DNA from: CALBJU01 sp965247125
GTDB lineage: Bacteria > Bacteroidota > Rhodothermia > Rhodothermales > UBA10348
NCBI GenBank assembly: GCA_965247125.1
Contig: CBDFGO010000002.1
Span: 620,001-684,000 of the forward strand
Length of the DNA: 64,000 nt
Direction: 5' to 3'
Below the pieces are notes generated by a model. It worked only from the letters and a program-made list of their open reading frames with translations. It made no database searches and had not been told where the DNA came from. Each line of letters begins with the position of its first letter. Position 1 is the first letter of the stretch. The position numbers were made by a program, and so were the translations under genes. This document shows positions 7,348 through 15,290 of the stretch, in pieces.

Positions 7348-8037
7348 TCAATCTGTCATGGCCTCTCGCAGGAGACCCGCGCCGATAATGAAAAGCAAGA
7401 CCTTAAGACCGTGCCGCTTCAGCGCTCCCCTACCAGATATTCCCCCGAGTGCAGCCTGCGCCACTTCGGCCTGGCCAGGTGAGGCCACGCTCGCGGTTTC
7501 AGTATCGCCAGGCTGCGCGGCTTCCATCAGTACCATTTGCTCCGCTTTGGCCTGTTGGACCTCGCGCTCTGCGGCGGCCTGGGCAATTCGCTCCTTGACG
7601 AGGGCCGTGGGCTGATTCAGGGGTTCGTCCGGAACGATACTTTGCACGAGGCCGCTTGGCGCGGATGCGCCGCTCGCATCTACCTGGCGCTGATGTTTTT
7701 GCTCAGATGTTTCCCGGCCTCTTTTTGGAGAGTAGGAGAATATGGCTCCGTCTGGCAGTGGACCCCGTTTCGAGCGCGCGCTGGCCACTCTCAACGCTTG
7801 AGATGCGGGCGCGTCAGTGGCAAGGCTCGCCACGAACTCTGCGTCCGAGACGAGTTGCGCCGGGTTCCTGCCGTAAACCCGCTTGGCCAATCGCGTCCGC
7901 GTTATCGAGCCGTCGCGGGCCGTACGAAGAAAATCGCGCACGATGCGCGCCCGATCATTGAGCGGGTCCAGCCCCCGCTCAATCGCGAACACGTTGATCA
8001 TCTGCTCGATAGCCTCTCGGCGGTTCGTCGTAATCAT
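7348..8037 (-). CDS. Putative virion protein with C-terminal membrane anchor
   Basis: A 229-residue protein: a helical basic N-terminal domain (about 1-80), a Gln/Ala-rich coiled-coil middle (about 145-200) and a C-terminal membrane segment (HGLKVLLFIIGAGLL). The ATG at 8037 is chosen because it forms a 4-bp ATGA overlap with the stop of the upstream peptidase gene. C-terminal anchors recur in this operon and suit proteins embedded in an internal virion membrane. Family not recognised. Confidence 0.6.
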   Translation of the reverse strand: MITTNRREAIEQMINVFAIERGLDPLNDRARIVRDFLRTARDGSITRTRLAKRVYGRNPAQLVSDAEFVASLATDAPASQALRVASARSKRGPLPDGAIFSYSPKRGRETSEQKHQRQVDASGASAPSGLVQSIVPDEPLNQPTALVKERIAQAAAEREVQQAKAEQMVLMEAAQPGDTETASVASPGQAEVAQAALGGISGRGALKRHGLKVLLFIIGAGLLREAMTD

Positions 8038-8597
8038 ATGCGTATTTTCCGTGTGTATCTGACGGGAACGACGGCTACTATTCGAAACTCGCTCAGAGGC
8101 TGCGCGCATCGGTTCTTGAAATAGACCCCTTCACGGCCATTATGGAAGGGATTTGAGACGTTTGCGCCGATAGTCTGTCCGCATTTCCCGTCCCACCAAT
8201 CGATGGTCTCGATGTGGCCGAAGATTCCGTTGCCCCGTCGCCAAACAAGCAGATCACCTCGCGCCGGCTGGTAGGCGCCTTCGAGCACTTCGGTGATGGT
8301 GAAATGCTCGCCCTTCAAGAAGTTGGTGGCGAGCCCCGATCGCACGGTAGGATAGACAGGACTCGGCACGGCAACGTCGAGCGTGTGGCTCACAAAACTG
8401 GCGCAGTAAGGATTGCCCGCAGGAAGGCCAACGCTTGCCAGAAACCGTTCGACGTGAGGGCCGCTGTTCTCCGTGAGTTCGTACGTCCCCACGTAGACCC
8501 GCGCGCTGTCGTAGTGCGCCTGGCCAAAGGACGAAAGCGCGATCGCGGCGAGCGCAGCGAGCAAGAGAAGCGTTTTGTAGAGAGTTGATCGTCTCAT
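8034..8597 (-). CDS. Secreted CHAP-like cysteine peptidase/amidase
   Basis: A 187-residue protein with an N-terminal signal or anchor (KTLLLLAALAAIALSSFG). The catalytic pattern is Cys in NPYCASFVSH (about 62) and His in GIFGHIETID (about 130), with GDLLVW before it, as in CHAP/NlpC-type murein hydrolases. It should cleave peptidoglycan peptides during entry or release. Start at 8597 follows GGAGGG with 5-nt spacing inside the end of the upstream gene; the stop overlaps the next start. Confidence 0.7.
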   Translation of the reverse strand: MRRSTLYKTLLLLAALAAIALSSFGQAHYDSARVYVGTYELTENSGPHVERFLASVGLPAGNPYCASFVSHTLDVAVPSPVYPTVRSGLATNFLKGEHFTITEVLEGAYQPARGDLLVWRRGNGIFGHIETIDWWDGKCGQTIGANVSNPFHNGREGVYFKNRCAQPLSEFRIVAVVPVRYTRKIRI

Positions 8598-8598
8598 A

Positions 8599-8874
8599 TT
8601 ACCCTCCAAAGATCATCCCGGCCAGGATGCAGTAGCCGACAAAAGTGAGCGCGACGGCCTGGTTGCCTTTTTGAATTTCATGGATCGTATTGATACCTGG
8701 TAGCGCTACGAGATCGATCAAAAACCAGATTGCGATCGCAGTCGTGATGCGAGCCACATCGGCAATGAGCGCAGACAGGTTTGCCAGCTCCTCATAAGCC
8801 CATTGGAAGGCGTAGACCGCGATCAATGTCGCGACCGAGGCCACGGCGAATTGTAGAATGTTTCTTTTCATCAC
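8599..8874 (-). CDS. Small membrane protein, holin-like
   Basis: A 91-residue protein with three hydrophobic stretches (about 8-25, 37-58, 72-90). It is placed directly before the secreted CHAP-like peptidase and after a membrane/coiled-coil protein, 4 bp overlapping the latter. Position and topology suit a holin, but a virion membrane protein is equally possible. Confidence 0.5.
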   Translation of the reverse strand: MMKRNILQFAVASVATLIAVYAFQWAYEELANLSALIADVARITTAIAIWFLIDLVALPGINTIHEIQKGNQAVALTFVGYCILAGMIFGG

Positions 8875-9233
8875 GTCTTTTTGGCTGCTATGGTTATAAT
8901 GTTGTTGATGCGATCGAAAACCCTCGCTTGCTCACGTTTGAGGTCGTGCACTTCCTTTTGCACGCCTTCCATGGGTCGGATAATCTCATCCTTGTCACCT
9001 TTTCGCTCGGCTTGAATCAGTTCCGCTTTCCGCAGACGCTCGGCAAGCTCCTGTCGCTTTTTAACCTCCTCAACATGATCGCCGCGAATGTCGCGGATAA
9101 GTCCCTTTCCGAGCCATCCCAGGAGAAGGAGCCCCGCATTCAGGACAAACCCCGCGATGCTCAGGACCACACCGATCGAAATCGATCCTGCCCCGTTCGC
9201 GGCGTTTTGTAGTATTGCCGGATCAAAAATCAT
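8871..9233 (-). CDS. Membrane protein with C-terminal coiled coil
   Basis: A 120-residue protein with one or two N-terminal hydrophobic helices (ISIGVVLSIAGFVLNAGLLL) and a charged coiled coil from about 50 to 115. The form recalls phage holin/haemolysin-XhlA-like proteins as well as i-spanins. It overlaps its neighbours on both sides (11 bp upstream, 4 bp downstream). Confidence 0.5.
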   Translation of the reverse strand: MIFDPAILQNAANGAGSISIGVVLSIAGFVLNAGLLLLGWLGKGLIRDIRGDHVEEVKKRQELAERLRKAELIQAERKGDKDEIIRPMEGVQKEVHDLKREQARVFDRINNIITIAAKKT

Positions 9234-9465
9234 TGAGCGATGTCTCGGTTGTTGATTTTTCAGCCTCGCACGGACAGATAAGCTTTAGGACGCCTCCCGA
9301 AAGGCCAGAGTTGGCTTCTGTGATCGAGCGGTGTGGACTCACGGTCACGCTTCCGCTGGGCATGTCAATACGCATACCCTGGATGGCGCGCGAGGCTCTG
9401 ACCCGCTGATAATGCTCGTGGCGGGCTCTTTCCTCGTCGGTAACGACTTGGTCTGTTTTGTTCAT
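9223..9465 (-). CDS. Hypothetical late-operon protein
   Basis: An 80-residue soluble protein with basic N-terminus and a Gly/Ser-rich centre containing GSVTVSPHRS; two cysteines near the end (ICPCE). GGGAG lies 5 nt upstream of the ATG. No family recognised. Confidence 0.45.
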   Translation of the reverse strand: MNKTDQVVTDEERARHEHYQRVRASRAIQGMRIDMPSGSVTVSPHRSITEANSGLSGGVLKLICPCEAEKSTTETSLNDF

Positions 9466-9472
9466 TCTCCCT

Positions 9473-11233
9473 CTACGATGCTTTTTTGATGGCGAATACA
9501 GCCGCGCCGATTACAAATAGGCTTCCAATGACTTTCCCGGCTCCAAAACCAGCGGTGATGGGCTGCGCCGTTTGCGCTTCCTGCGCGCTATCCACCTCCT
9601 CTATAACGAGCGGATCTGGGTCCGGCGGGTCCGCGATGATGGGCCCATCATCAGGCATATCTGTGATTATTGGTATGGGTGTGACGGGAGCTTCATCCTC
9701 GTCTGGACCCCGCGGATCAACGATGATGACGACTTCCGAAGTTGGTAGGACAAAATCTCTCGGCGCAGGGGGACGGTCAAGAATATTGACATCATCGACG
9801 ACCTCTGGCCCATCCGTAGAAGTGGTTGGGATGTTGATTACGGGTGTTGTCGGCTCTGGCGTCGCGTCTATTACGAATGTCGTGCCGCGCGTCGTGGCTG
9901 CGCGCAGTTCGCGCTCTTCCTCAAGCGCAGCATCTATCTCGATTTCAACTCGCCGCTGGCGTGCAGCAGCCAATTCGCTCGCCCTACGCGCTTCGGCGGC
10001 GGCCTCGATCTTGGCCTCATCCGCCAGGCGCGCCGTTTCTGTGAGCGCCGCAGCTTCGGCGGCGCGCCGTGCTTCTTCGAACCGCGCGGCTTCCAGTGCG
10101 CGCTGCTGCTCGATCATAGCGGCCTGCTCTGCGGCTACTTTCGCCCGCTGGGCTTCCTCGCTTGCGCGTATGGCCGCCGCTGTCACCCGGATATTCTCGG
10201 TTACGGCGCGAACAACAACCGCGCGTACTCCCGTATCGCGAATGGCTGCCGCAATATCTGCTTGTGACCAGTTTTGCTGATCGGCACGTCGCTCAAAGTA
10301 TTGAGCTATCTGCAGCCGCATCGAGCGGTACGCGTCGTCGCCCACGTCCGAAAAGCCGATCCGAACCCACTGCGTTGCCAGGGGTCCGGGCGAGGGGCAG
10401 CTATTGGCGATTCTACAATAATCTTCCAGGTTCATGGCGATATTGGCCATGCCTATTTTGGCCCACGCGAGCCCAGCGTCGACGAGGGGCTTGTAGTCGT
10501 TTTCAAACGAGGTACCGCCCGTCCCTAGCCTAAAAACGTGCTGCTGAATGAGCGCACCCCCCTCTTCGCGCTGCCAGCCCGCAGGCCACGCGGCGGCGGC
10601 AAGTTCAAATATATATTCTGTCCGGCGGCGTTTTTCGGCCGCAATGCGCTGCTCTTCCAATCGCTTTTCCACCGCCCATCGGTAAGCAGGGCTCGTGTTA
10701 GCGATAAGCGGTAGCGCCGTCATGAGAGCGCTCGCATACATCCCTTCCACCTGGTCCAGATCACCCTGGTAATCCAGTAGAAATGCTGTGAGCTGCGAGC
10801 CATTAAGAGCGGTTACCGTGAAGGAAGGCTGCCAGCCCGGCCATGTCGATACCGTACGAACGCTTCCGTCTGGATTCCAACTGGGTTTCGTTGTGCGGCT
10901 TGCCATCACCTCAGTTATCGTAACCGTCGTGCGCAGCGCCCTCCACTGAGGATATTTCGCCATCCAGGCCCTAAGCTCTGTGAGCCGCTCCGACAGAACT
11001 TTTGCCACGGCGTAATGGCGGTCACGCGGGCCATTGCGCAGCGCTGACGAATAGGGTCTGTTCAGTACGAAGCCCGATACGTTGGCCACCGCGCCGTTGA
11101 CCAGGCGAGAGAGTTCATCCCACGACTGCATCGCCGACACATCGGCGCTCGCGTGCGTCGCCGCCTTTGCGAGGATGTTTTCGCTCGTTTCAGTTCCAAG
11201 AGCGATGCGCTGAAAGTTTGAGGAGGTCGCCAT
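9473..11233 (-). CDS. Large Ala-rich coiled-coil protein with C-terminal membrane anchor
   Basis: A 586-residue protein. Residues 1-300 form a mixed domain with several Trp-rich motifs; 320-430 are an Ala/Glu/Arg coiled coil; 430-550 are acidic and Pro/Thr-rich (low complexity); 560-585 are a membrane segment (VIGSLFVIGAAVFAI) ending KKAS. Such a stalk with C-terminal anchor suits a membrane-associated virion structural or DNA-delivery protein. Just downstream of the transglycosylase in the operon. Family not recognised. Confidence 0.6.
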   Translation of the reverse strand: MATSSNFQRIALGTETSENILAKAATHASADVSAMQSWDELSRLVNGAVANVSGFVLNRPYSSALRNGPRDRHYAVAKVLSERLTELRAWMAKYPQWRALRTTVTITEVMASRTTKPSWNPDGSVRTVSTWPGWQPSFTVTALNGSQLTAFLLDYQGDLDQVEGMYASALMTALPLIANTSPAYRWAVEKRLEEQRIAAEKRRRTEYIFELAAAAWPAGWQREEGGALIQQHVFRLGTGGTSFENDYKPLVDAGLAWAKIGMANIAMNLEDYCRIANSCPSPGPLATQWVRIGFSDVGDDAYRSMRLQIAQYFERRADQQNWSQADIAAAIRDTGVRAVVVRAVTENIRVTAAAIRASEEAQRAKVAAEQAAMIEQQRALEAARFEEARRAAEAAALTETARLADEAKIEAAAEARRASELAAARQRRVEIEIDAALEEERELRAATTRGTTFVIDATPEPTTPVINIPTTSTDGPEVVDDVNILDRPPAPRDFVLPTSEVVIIVDPRGPDEDEAPVTPIPIITDMPDDGPIIADPPDPDPLVIEEVDSAQEAQTAQPITAGFGAGKVIGSLFVIGAAVFAIKKAS

Positions 11234-11242
11234 GATGATCTC

Positions 11243-11968
11243 TCAGGAGTTTCGAAAGTGATACGTTGCCAGTCCAGCCAGCGCAAGAAGTCCGATCCAG
11301 AGCGGAGGAGACGAGAAAGTAGAGAGGCGCGGTCCGAGGTCGAGGTCCCTCTCTGGAAGAACGACATCTGCGGGATGATTGGCGGGCACGGGTAGCGAGC
11401 TGCCCGCCGAGTCGCTCGTGCGGCACGCATCGCCCTTGGTGATTTCGCCGTAGGCACCGAAACGAACGCCGCGCGATTGAAGCTCCTGCTTAATCACGGA
11501 CGACCTCGTTGCTACGTTCGAGCCGTAGTTGCCTCCCGTCGTGCAGGCATCACTTTTGCAATCAGGCCCGGCATTGTAGGCCATAAAAGCGCGAACCCAA
11601 GAGCCCGTACTGCGGCGCAGATCACCGAGGTGATAGACGCCGTAATCAATGATGCCCTGATGGTCCCACGCCGAGTATGCGCCCCGCAGCGTGAGAGCGC
11701 GAGCGTGGCCCGGAACCTTGATGTTGATCTGCATGATGCCCCAACTGGCGCCATCATCTCCCTGCCACTTCAGTGACGGGTTCTCTTCCAGGTACAACCC
11801 CATTCGAGACTCGCGAGACGCGACGGCGAGCGCGTAGTAGATGGGCACGCCGTGCCCAGCCGAGAACCGCACGAAGTGTTTCATGTGGCCTGCCCGGCAC
11901 GCGTAATCAAGTTCTTTCTTGATCGCTGTGCGGAGCACGATGGTTGATCTTGGGACGGGACTACTCAT
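11243..11968 (-). CDS. Lytic transglycosylase (SLT domain) with C-terminal membrane anchor
   Basis: A 241-residue murein-cleaving enzyme. The SLT core spans about residues 25-150: catalytic Glu in ASRESRMG, then GASWGIMQIN and FMAYNAGPD, the usual second and third motifs. A C-terminal hydrophobic segment (WIGLLALAGLATYHF) anchors it. The ATG at 11968 has GGAG upstream and lies 5 nt from the previous stop. A membrane-bound transglycosylase in a structural operon matches virion-associated entry enzymes (for example P7 of PRD1); that comparison is from general knowledge. Confidence 0.8.
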   Translation of the reverse strand: MSSPVPRSTIVLRTAIKKELDYACRAGHMKHFVRFSAGHGVPIYYALAVASRESRMGLYLEENPSLKWQGDDGASWGIMQINIKVPGHARALTLRGAYSAWDHQGIIDYGVYHLGDLRRSTGSWVRAFMAYNAGPDCKSDACTTGGNYGSNVATRSSVIKQELQSRGVRFGAYGEITKGDACRTSDSAGSSLPVPANHPADVVLPERDLDLGPRLSTFSSPPLWIGLLALAGLATYHFRNS

Positions 11969-11972
11969 AACG

Positions 11973-12266
11973 TTACTCCGGATCGCTGACTTCTGTGACG
12001 CACGCCGGGCCCACGGGGGTGCTCGGCCACAAATAGGTGACATTCTCCATGTGACCCATCAGCGAGTCGGTATAGCGCCCGCCCGCCGCCACGACTACGG
12101 TGAACAGATTCGTCGTTGGTAGTTCTGTCGAGTACAGGAGGTAGAGACTCTTGTTGGACAGGTTTTCTACCGAGAACGAGCGCCGCCCCCCGTTTGGCGC
12201 GAGAATCTCGCCTGAGAGCGGCGATGCGGGTATCTTTACGACTTTTGACCGACTGTAGGATGCCAT
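11973..12266 (-). CDS. Small beta-sandwich virion protein
   Basis: A 97-residue protein with the pattern RSFSVENLSNKSLYLLYS, TVVVAAGGRYTDS, YLWPSTPVGPACVTEV, reminiscent of short phage proteins that read as a single beta sandwich with an aG-x-Y turn and a terminal vTE. It lies between the candidate penton/minor capsid gene and the transglycosylase. A capsid decoration or spike-base role is likely but unproven. Confidence 0.5.
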   Translation of the reverse strand: MASYSRSKVVKIPASPLSGEILAPNGGRRSFSVENLSNKSLYLLYSTELPTTNLFTVVVAAGGRYTDSLMGHMENVTYLWPSTPVGPACVTEVSDPE

Positions 12267-12269
12267 CTT

Positions 12270-13052
12270 CTATTGCCAGTAATAGCACTCGACAATGGCG
12301 CTGGCGCGTTGTGCGTTCACGGCGTCCAGGTTGTCAAATGTGATGAAGTAAGGACTTTCCTGGCCCATGTAGAACGGGTTTAGATCGTCTTTATATTTCC
12401 AGATACGGTCGATTTGCTCGGTGTAGACCGTCTCCAAGAGCGAGGTCTTGTTGGCCTCCACCGAAACGGCCAGGTCGGGTTCGTCTTCTGATCCGATAAA
12501 GAGGCGGGTGAAAAGCAGATCGGCGCGGCCCATATCTGTCGCCCGTTTCCGCGTGCCTGTTTCCGCGGCTGCGAGCGAAAAGGCCCGAACGTGCGAAAGG
12601 AACAGGTGCGGAATGCGTCCTTGGTCGTCTCCGTGGAGCCTTCGTAGCTCTGCCTCGAAAAGCGGCAACGCTTCGCCGAGCAGCACCTCTGGCGTGATCG
12701 ACACGCTGGCGGAGGCTGCGCCCTGGTTCGTTACCTCAAACGTCAACGGCTGCGCTGACTCGACCAGAATCGGCGCGTGCAGTGGCCCGCGTTCAAAGAG
12801 TTTGTGCAGTAGGTGCGCCTGGATGCCGTCGAAAGCGACCACCTCACCTCTGGCCGTAAGGGCTTTCACCTTTATCTCAAGCTCGGTCAACGGCTTACTC
12901 GAACGAATAGCGATGGACATGACACCCATCGCGCCGTGATCTTTGGCACGAAATACAAACGAGGTGCTGTCGGTCGTGCCGTTTGCTACCGTGGCAGTTA
13001 TCTGTGGACGGTAATGAGCCGTCAGTCCTTTATAGCTCTGATGTCGAAACAT
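12270..13052 (-). CDS. Structural protein, candidate minor capsid or penton protein
   Basis: A 260-residue soluble protein. The first half (about 10-140) is beta-rich with paired strands (ATVANGTTDSTSFVFRA; LTFEVTNQGAASASVSITP), the second half mostly helical up to about 200. AAAGGAAA precedes its ATG. It is encoded directly downstream of the two candidate major capsid genes, separated by a hairpin. No motif identifies it; a vertex protein is a guess. Confidence 0.5.
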   Translation of the reverse strand: MFRHQSYKGLTAHYRPQITATVANGTTDSTSFVFRAKDHGAMGVMSIAIRSSKPLTELEIKVKALTARGEVVAFDGIQAHLLHKLFERGPLHAPILVESAQPLTFEVTNQGAASASVSITPEVLLGEALPLFEAELRRLHGDDQGRIPHLFLSHVRAFSLAAAETGTRKRATDMGRADLLFTRLFIGSEDEPDLAVSVEANKTSLLETVYTEQIDRIWKYKDDLNPFYMGQESPYFITFDNLDAVNAQRASAIVECYYWQ

Positions 13053-13078
13053 TGTTGATTTCCTTTCTGGTCAGGTTC

Positions 13079-13106
13079 GTGGGGACCGCTCAAAAGCGGC
13101 CCCCAC
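13079..13106 (-). other. Intercistronic hairpin downstream of the capsid genes
   Basis: GTGGGGACCGCT at 13079-13090 pairs with AGCGGCCCCCAC at 13095-13106 with one mismatch and a 4-nt loop. No U-tract follows on the minus strand, so it is better read as an RNA stabiliser or leaky attenuator that would favour expression of the upstream capsid genes. Confidence 0.5.
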
Positions 13107-13143
13107 AAACGCGTCTCACGTGCTTGTTCCTTGGCGAATCGCC

Positions 13144-13764
13144 CTAGTCCAGTGCGTTCCGCTCGTTTGCTAGCTTATCGCGCGAATACTGGAGGCAGCA
13201 TTTGAAGCCGAGGGCGCCTCCCTGCGCGGCGGTCACCCAGTGCGCCGCTGTTGGCAGCGTGAACACTGGAATGAAGAGCTTCACCGTAAAGACCGTACCC
13301 GCCGTGACCTTCAATGGCTGCTCAAGCTTGGCCACATCAGAGGAGGGTAGGAAGGTGTTTTGCACAGAAGAAGCGAACGCCGCTGCCGTCAACTTATTCT
13401 TCTGCCACGCCTCGAGGCCGCTCAGATTCGCCGCCTGAGAGAAAGGCATCTTCGTCGCAATGGTCTGCGAGCCGATCTGGATCTGAACGCGAGACCCTTG
13501 CAATGCGGCAAGGATGTTGTTGGGGTCGATGTTCGTCGCTTCCGCAATCCACGGCAGTACAGGAATAAATCCTATGCCGACGATGTACCAGTCCTTCGAG
13601 GTAGGACTGAACGGATTCCCGTCATAGTTCTGTTGATCTATGGCGCTCGAAGAAACGGTGCGAGGGAAGAACTCGACCTCAGTATCGCCATTGACGTTAC
13701 TCTTGGTGTCGTATAAGAAGGCGAGCTTCGTCGCCCCCTCAAGATTAAATCGTTTGTGCTGCAT
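13144..13764 (-). CDS. Candidate major capsid protein A
   Basis: A 206-residue beta-rich protein without membrane segment. It is a clear paralogue of the next gene upstream: shared FLYDTKS/TFYDTQS, EFFP/RFFP, QNYDGNPF/QNYENQPF, VGIGFIP/VGMGFAP, IDPNNILAAL/MDPQHLLNAL and similar ends (QPLKVTAGTVF/QPFLLQAGTPF). ATG 13764 is chosen because GAGG lies 7 nt upstream. Two tandem capsid-sized paralogues are the hallmark of viruses building capsomers from two single jelly-roll proteins (P23-77 type). The fold is inferred from strand pattern and context. Confidence 0.6.
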   Translation of the reverse strand: MQHKRFNLEGATKLAFLYDTKSNVNGDTEVEFFPRTVSSSAIDQQNYDGNPFSPTSKDWYIVGIGFIPVLPWIAEATNIDPNNILAALQGSRVQIQIGSQTIATKMPFSQAANLSGLEAWQKNKLTAAAFASSVQNTFLPSSDVAKLEQPLKVTAGTVFTVKLFIPVFTLPTAAHWVTAAQGGALGFKCCLQYSRDKLANERNALD

Positions 13765-13838
13765 GGCACGCCTCATTTGTCTGGTTTTTGATCGTTTCCC
13801 CTGCCCGATCAAGCCAGTAGAGTTAGGCGCGGCGTGCC

Positions 13839-14468
13839 CTATGTGTTGATGCGAGCGAACTGCAAGGAGCAGATCAATCCAAAATCACCAGGTTGGTTGG
13901 TAAAGGTCATCGCGTTGATGAGCGTTCCAACCGCTGTGGGAAACTCTACCGTCAGGTAGAAGGGTGTGCCAGCCTGCAGCAGAAACGGCTGCGCCAGGTT
14001 GACAATGGGAGCCGAGGCGAGCGCGAGGCCGGTATCTTCATCCGGAGTAGCGCCGTCGCCCAACGCATCCGTTTCGTGGTGCGTTGCCGTAAACGGCGTT
14101 GCGTTGTCGAGCCGGTAGTAGAGCGGAAGCGGAACCTCAACCTCCGTCCGGTTGCCTGCGTCCGGCTTCATGACCACAACCATCTGCGCCAGAGCGTTCA
14201 GAAGGTGCTGCGGGTCCATTGAGTCAGCCGTTTTCGCGTGGAAGAACGGCGTCTTGGGCGCAAAGCCCATGCCGACGAGGAAGAAGTCGTCAATGCCGTC
14301 AAACGGCTGGTTTTCGTAGTTCTGTACGAGGATATTCCCGGTTGGATTTGGCGGGAAGAAACGCACACTGTTGACTGATCCGTCGATACTCTGCGTATCG
14401 TAGAAGGTCTTCAGCTCACCAATGTCGTTCGCGTCGATATCGACAATAAAATGCCCAAAGGGTTTCAT
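13839..14468 (-). CDS. Candidate major capsid protein B
   Basis: A 209-residue paralogue of the protein at 13144-13764, about the same length and with the same ordered motifs. It differs by an inserted acidic loop around residue 120-140 (DALGDGATPDEDTG), the kind of exposed loop that would distinguish two capsomer subunits. No Shine-Dalgarno is apparent, which is usual in Bacteroidota. Gap to the partner gene is 75 nt. Confidence 0.6.
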   Translation of the reverse strand: MKPFGHFIVDIDANDIGELKTFYDTQSIDGSVNSVRFFPPNPTGNILVQNYENQPFDGIDDFFLVGMGFAPKTPFFHAKTADSMDPQHLLNALAQMVVVMKPDAGNRTEVEVPLPLYYRLDNATPFTATHHETDALGDGATPDEDTGLALASAPIVNLAQPFLLQAGTPFYLTVEFPTAVGTLINAMTFTNQPGDFGLICSLQFARINT

Positions 14469-14536
14469 GATAATACTTGTTCAGGTTGTCGGTTTATAGT
14501 TTCCCCCTGTCCGGCATCCTGAAATTCTGCCAGTCG

Positions 14537-15289
14537 CTAACCGACTTCAGAAAGGTGAGTGATCCTTGCGCGCGGTCGCTCGTCCTCTGACGGAGCCACT
14601 TCGTCGGGATACTCAAAGGCAGGTAGTGCGGCAAATGGACCTTCAAGAGTCTCAGAGGCATCTCCCGGAGCCACCGCGAGCCGATCCGCCACGAAGCCTA
14701 GCTGCGGCACATAGTTGGCAAGTATCTGAATACCTGCGACTGTCGCATCGACTTCGGCGCCCGTTGCGAGGCCCGTCCGCAACTCACGGTCGCCGTAATT
14801 AACTCGGCGAAGAACCTGGCCTACTGTGAGCGGCACTGCGACGCGCACAAACTGCCGCAAGGCAGCGCTCTGATCGGCCAGGAAATTGGTGATTAATGCT
14901 TTTGTGATAAACAGGCTGGTGGCAGCACCCCCCGCAATAGTCGCGGCTTTGGGCATCGTTCCAACAGCATCTTGAATCTGCTTTGCAGGCTTCTTCATTT
15001 GCGTATTACGGTTGGTTTTTTTACTTCTCTTGCGATTGGCTGCGGAGCCCGCGGCCTTTTTTGGGGTAGGGTTTTCTATCTCCTTCCCGCCTTTTTTAAG
15101 ACTGATTCCGCGTTGTGCGGCTTCGGCCTCAAAGAAGTTGGCGACCTCAAGCTCGTTCGTGAGATAGGTATCTTTCGTTGAGCCCGCTTGAGCCTCGAAA
15201 TGATCGCCAGTGTTTGTGTGCGACGCTTTATGACCCGCTCTTTTCAGGGCCGTTGCGGCACTATTTATTCGTTGTCGAATTGCATTCAT
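14537..15289 (-). CDS. Putative virion protein, basic N-terminus with internal hydrophobic segment
   Basis: A 250-residue protein. Residues 1-105 are charged and strongly basic around 75-105 (KKAAGSAANRKRSKKTNRN), suggesting nucleic-acid contact. Residues about 110-140 include a hydrophobic stretch (ATIAGGAATSLFITKALI). The rest is soluble with an acidic end. It lies between the capsid pair and the methylase-helicase gene. Might connect genome and membrane; family not recognised. Confidence 0.5.
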   Translation of the reverse strand: MNAIRQRINSAATALKRAGHKASHTNTGDHFEAQAGSTKDTYLTNELEVANFFEAEAAQRGISLKKGGKEIENPTPKKAAGSAANRKRSKKTNRNTQMKKPAKQIQDAVGTMPKAATIAGGAATSLFITKALITNFLADQSAALRQFVRVAVPLTVGQVLRRVNYGDRELRTGLATGAEVDATVAGIQILANYVPQLGFVADRLAVAPGDASETLEGPFAALPAFEYPDEVAPSEDERPRARITHLSEVG

Positions 15290-15290
15290 G

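Noticed and set aside
9486..10280. A 264-codon plus-strand open frame (Ser/Ala-rich)
   Set aside because: It is the antisense shadow of the Ala-rich coiled-coil gene 9473-11233, whose codon periodicity makes the opposite strand open; composition is Ser/Ala/Thr only.
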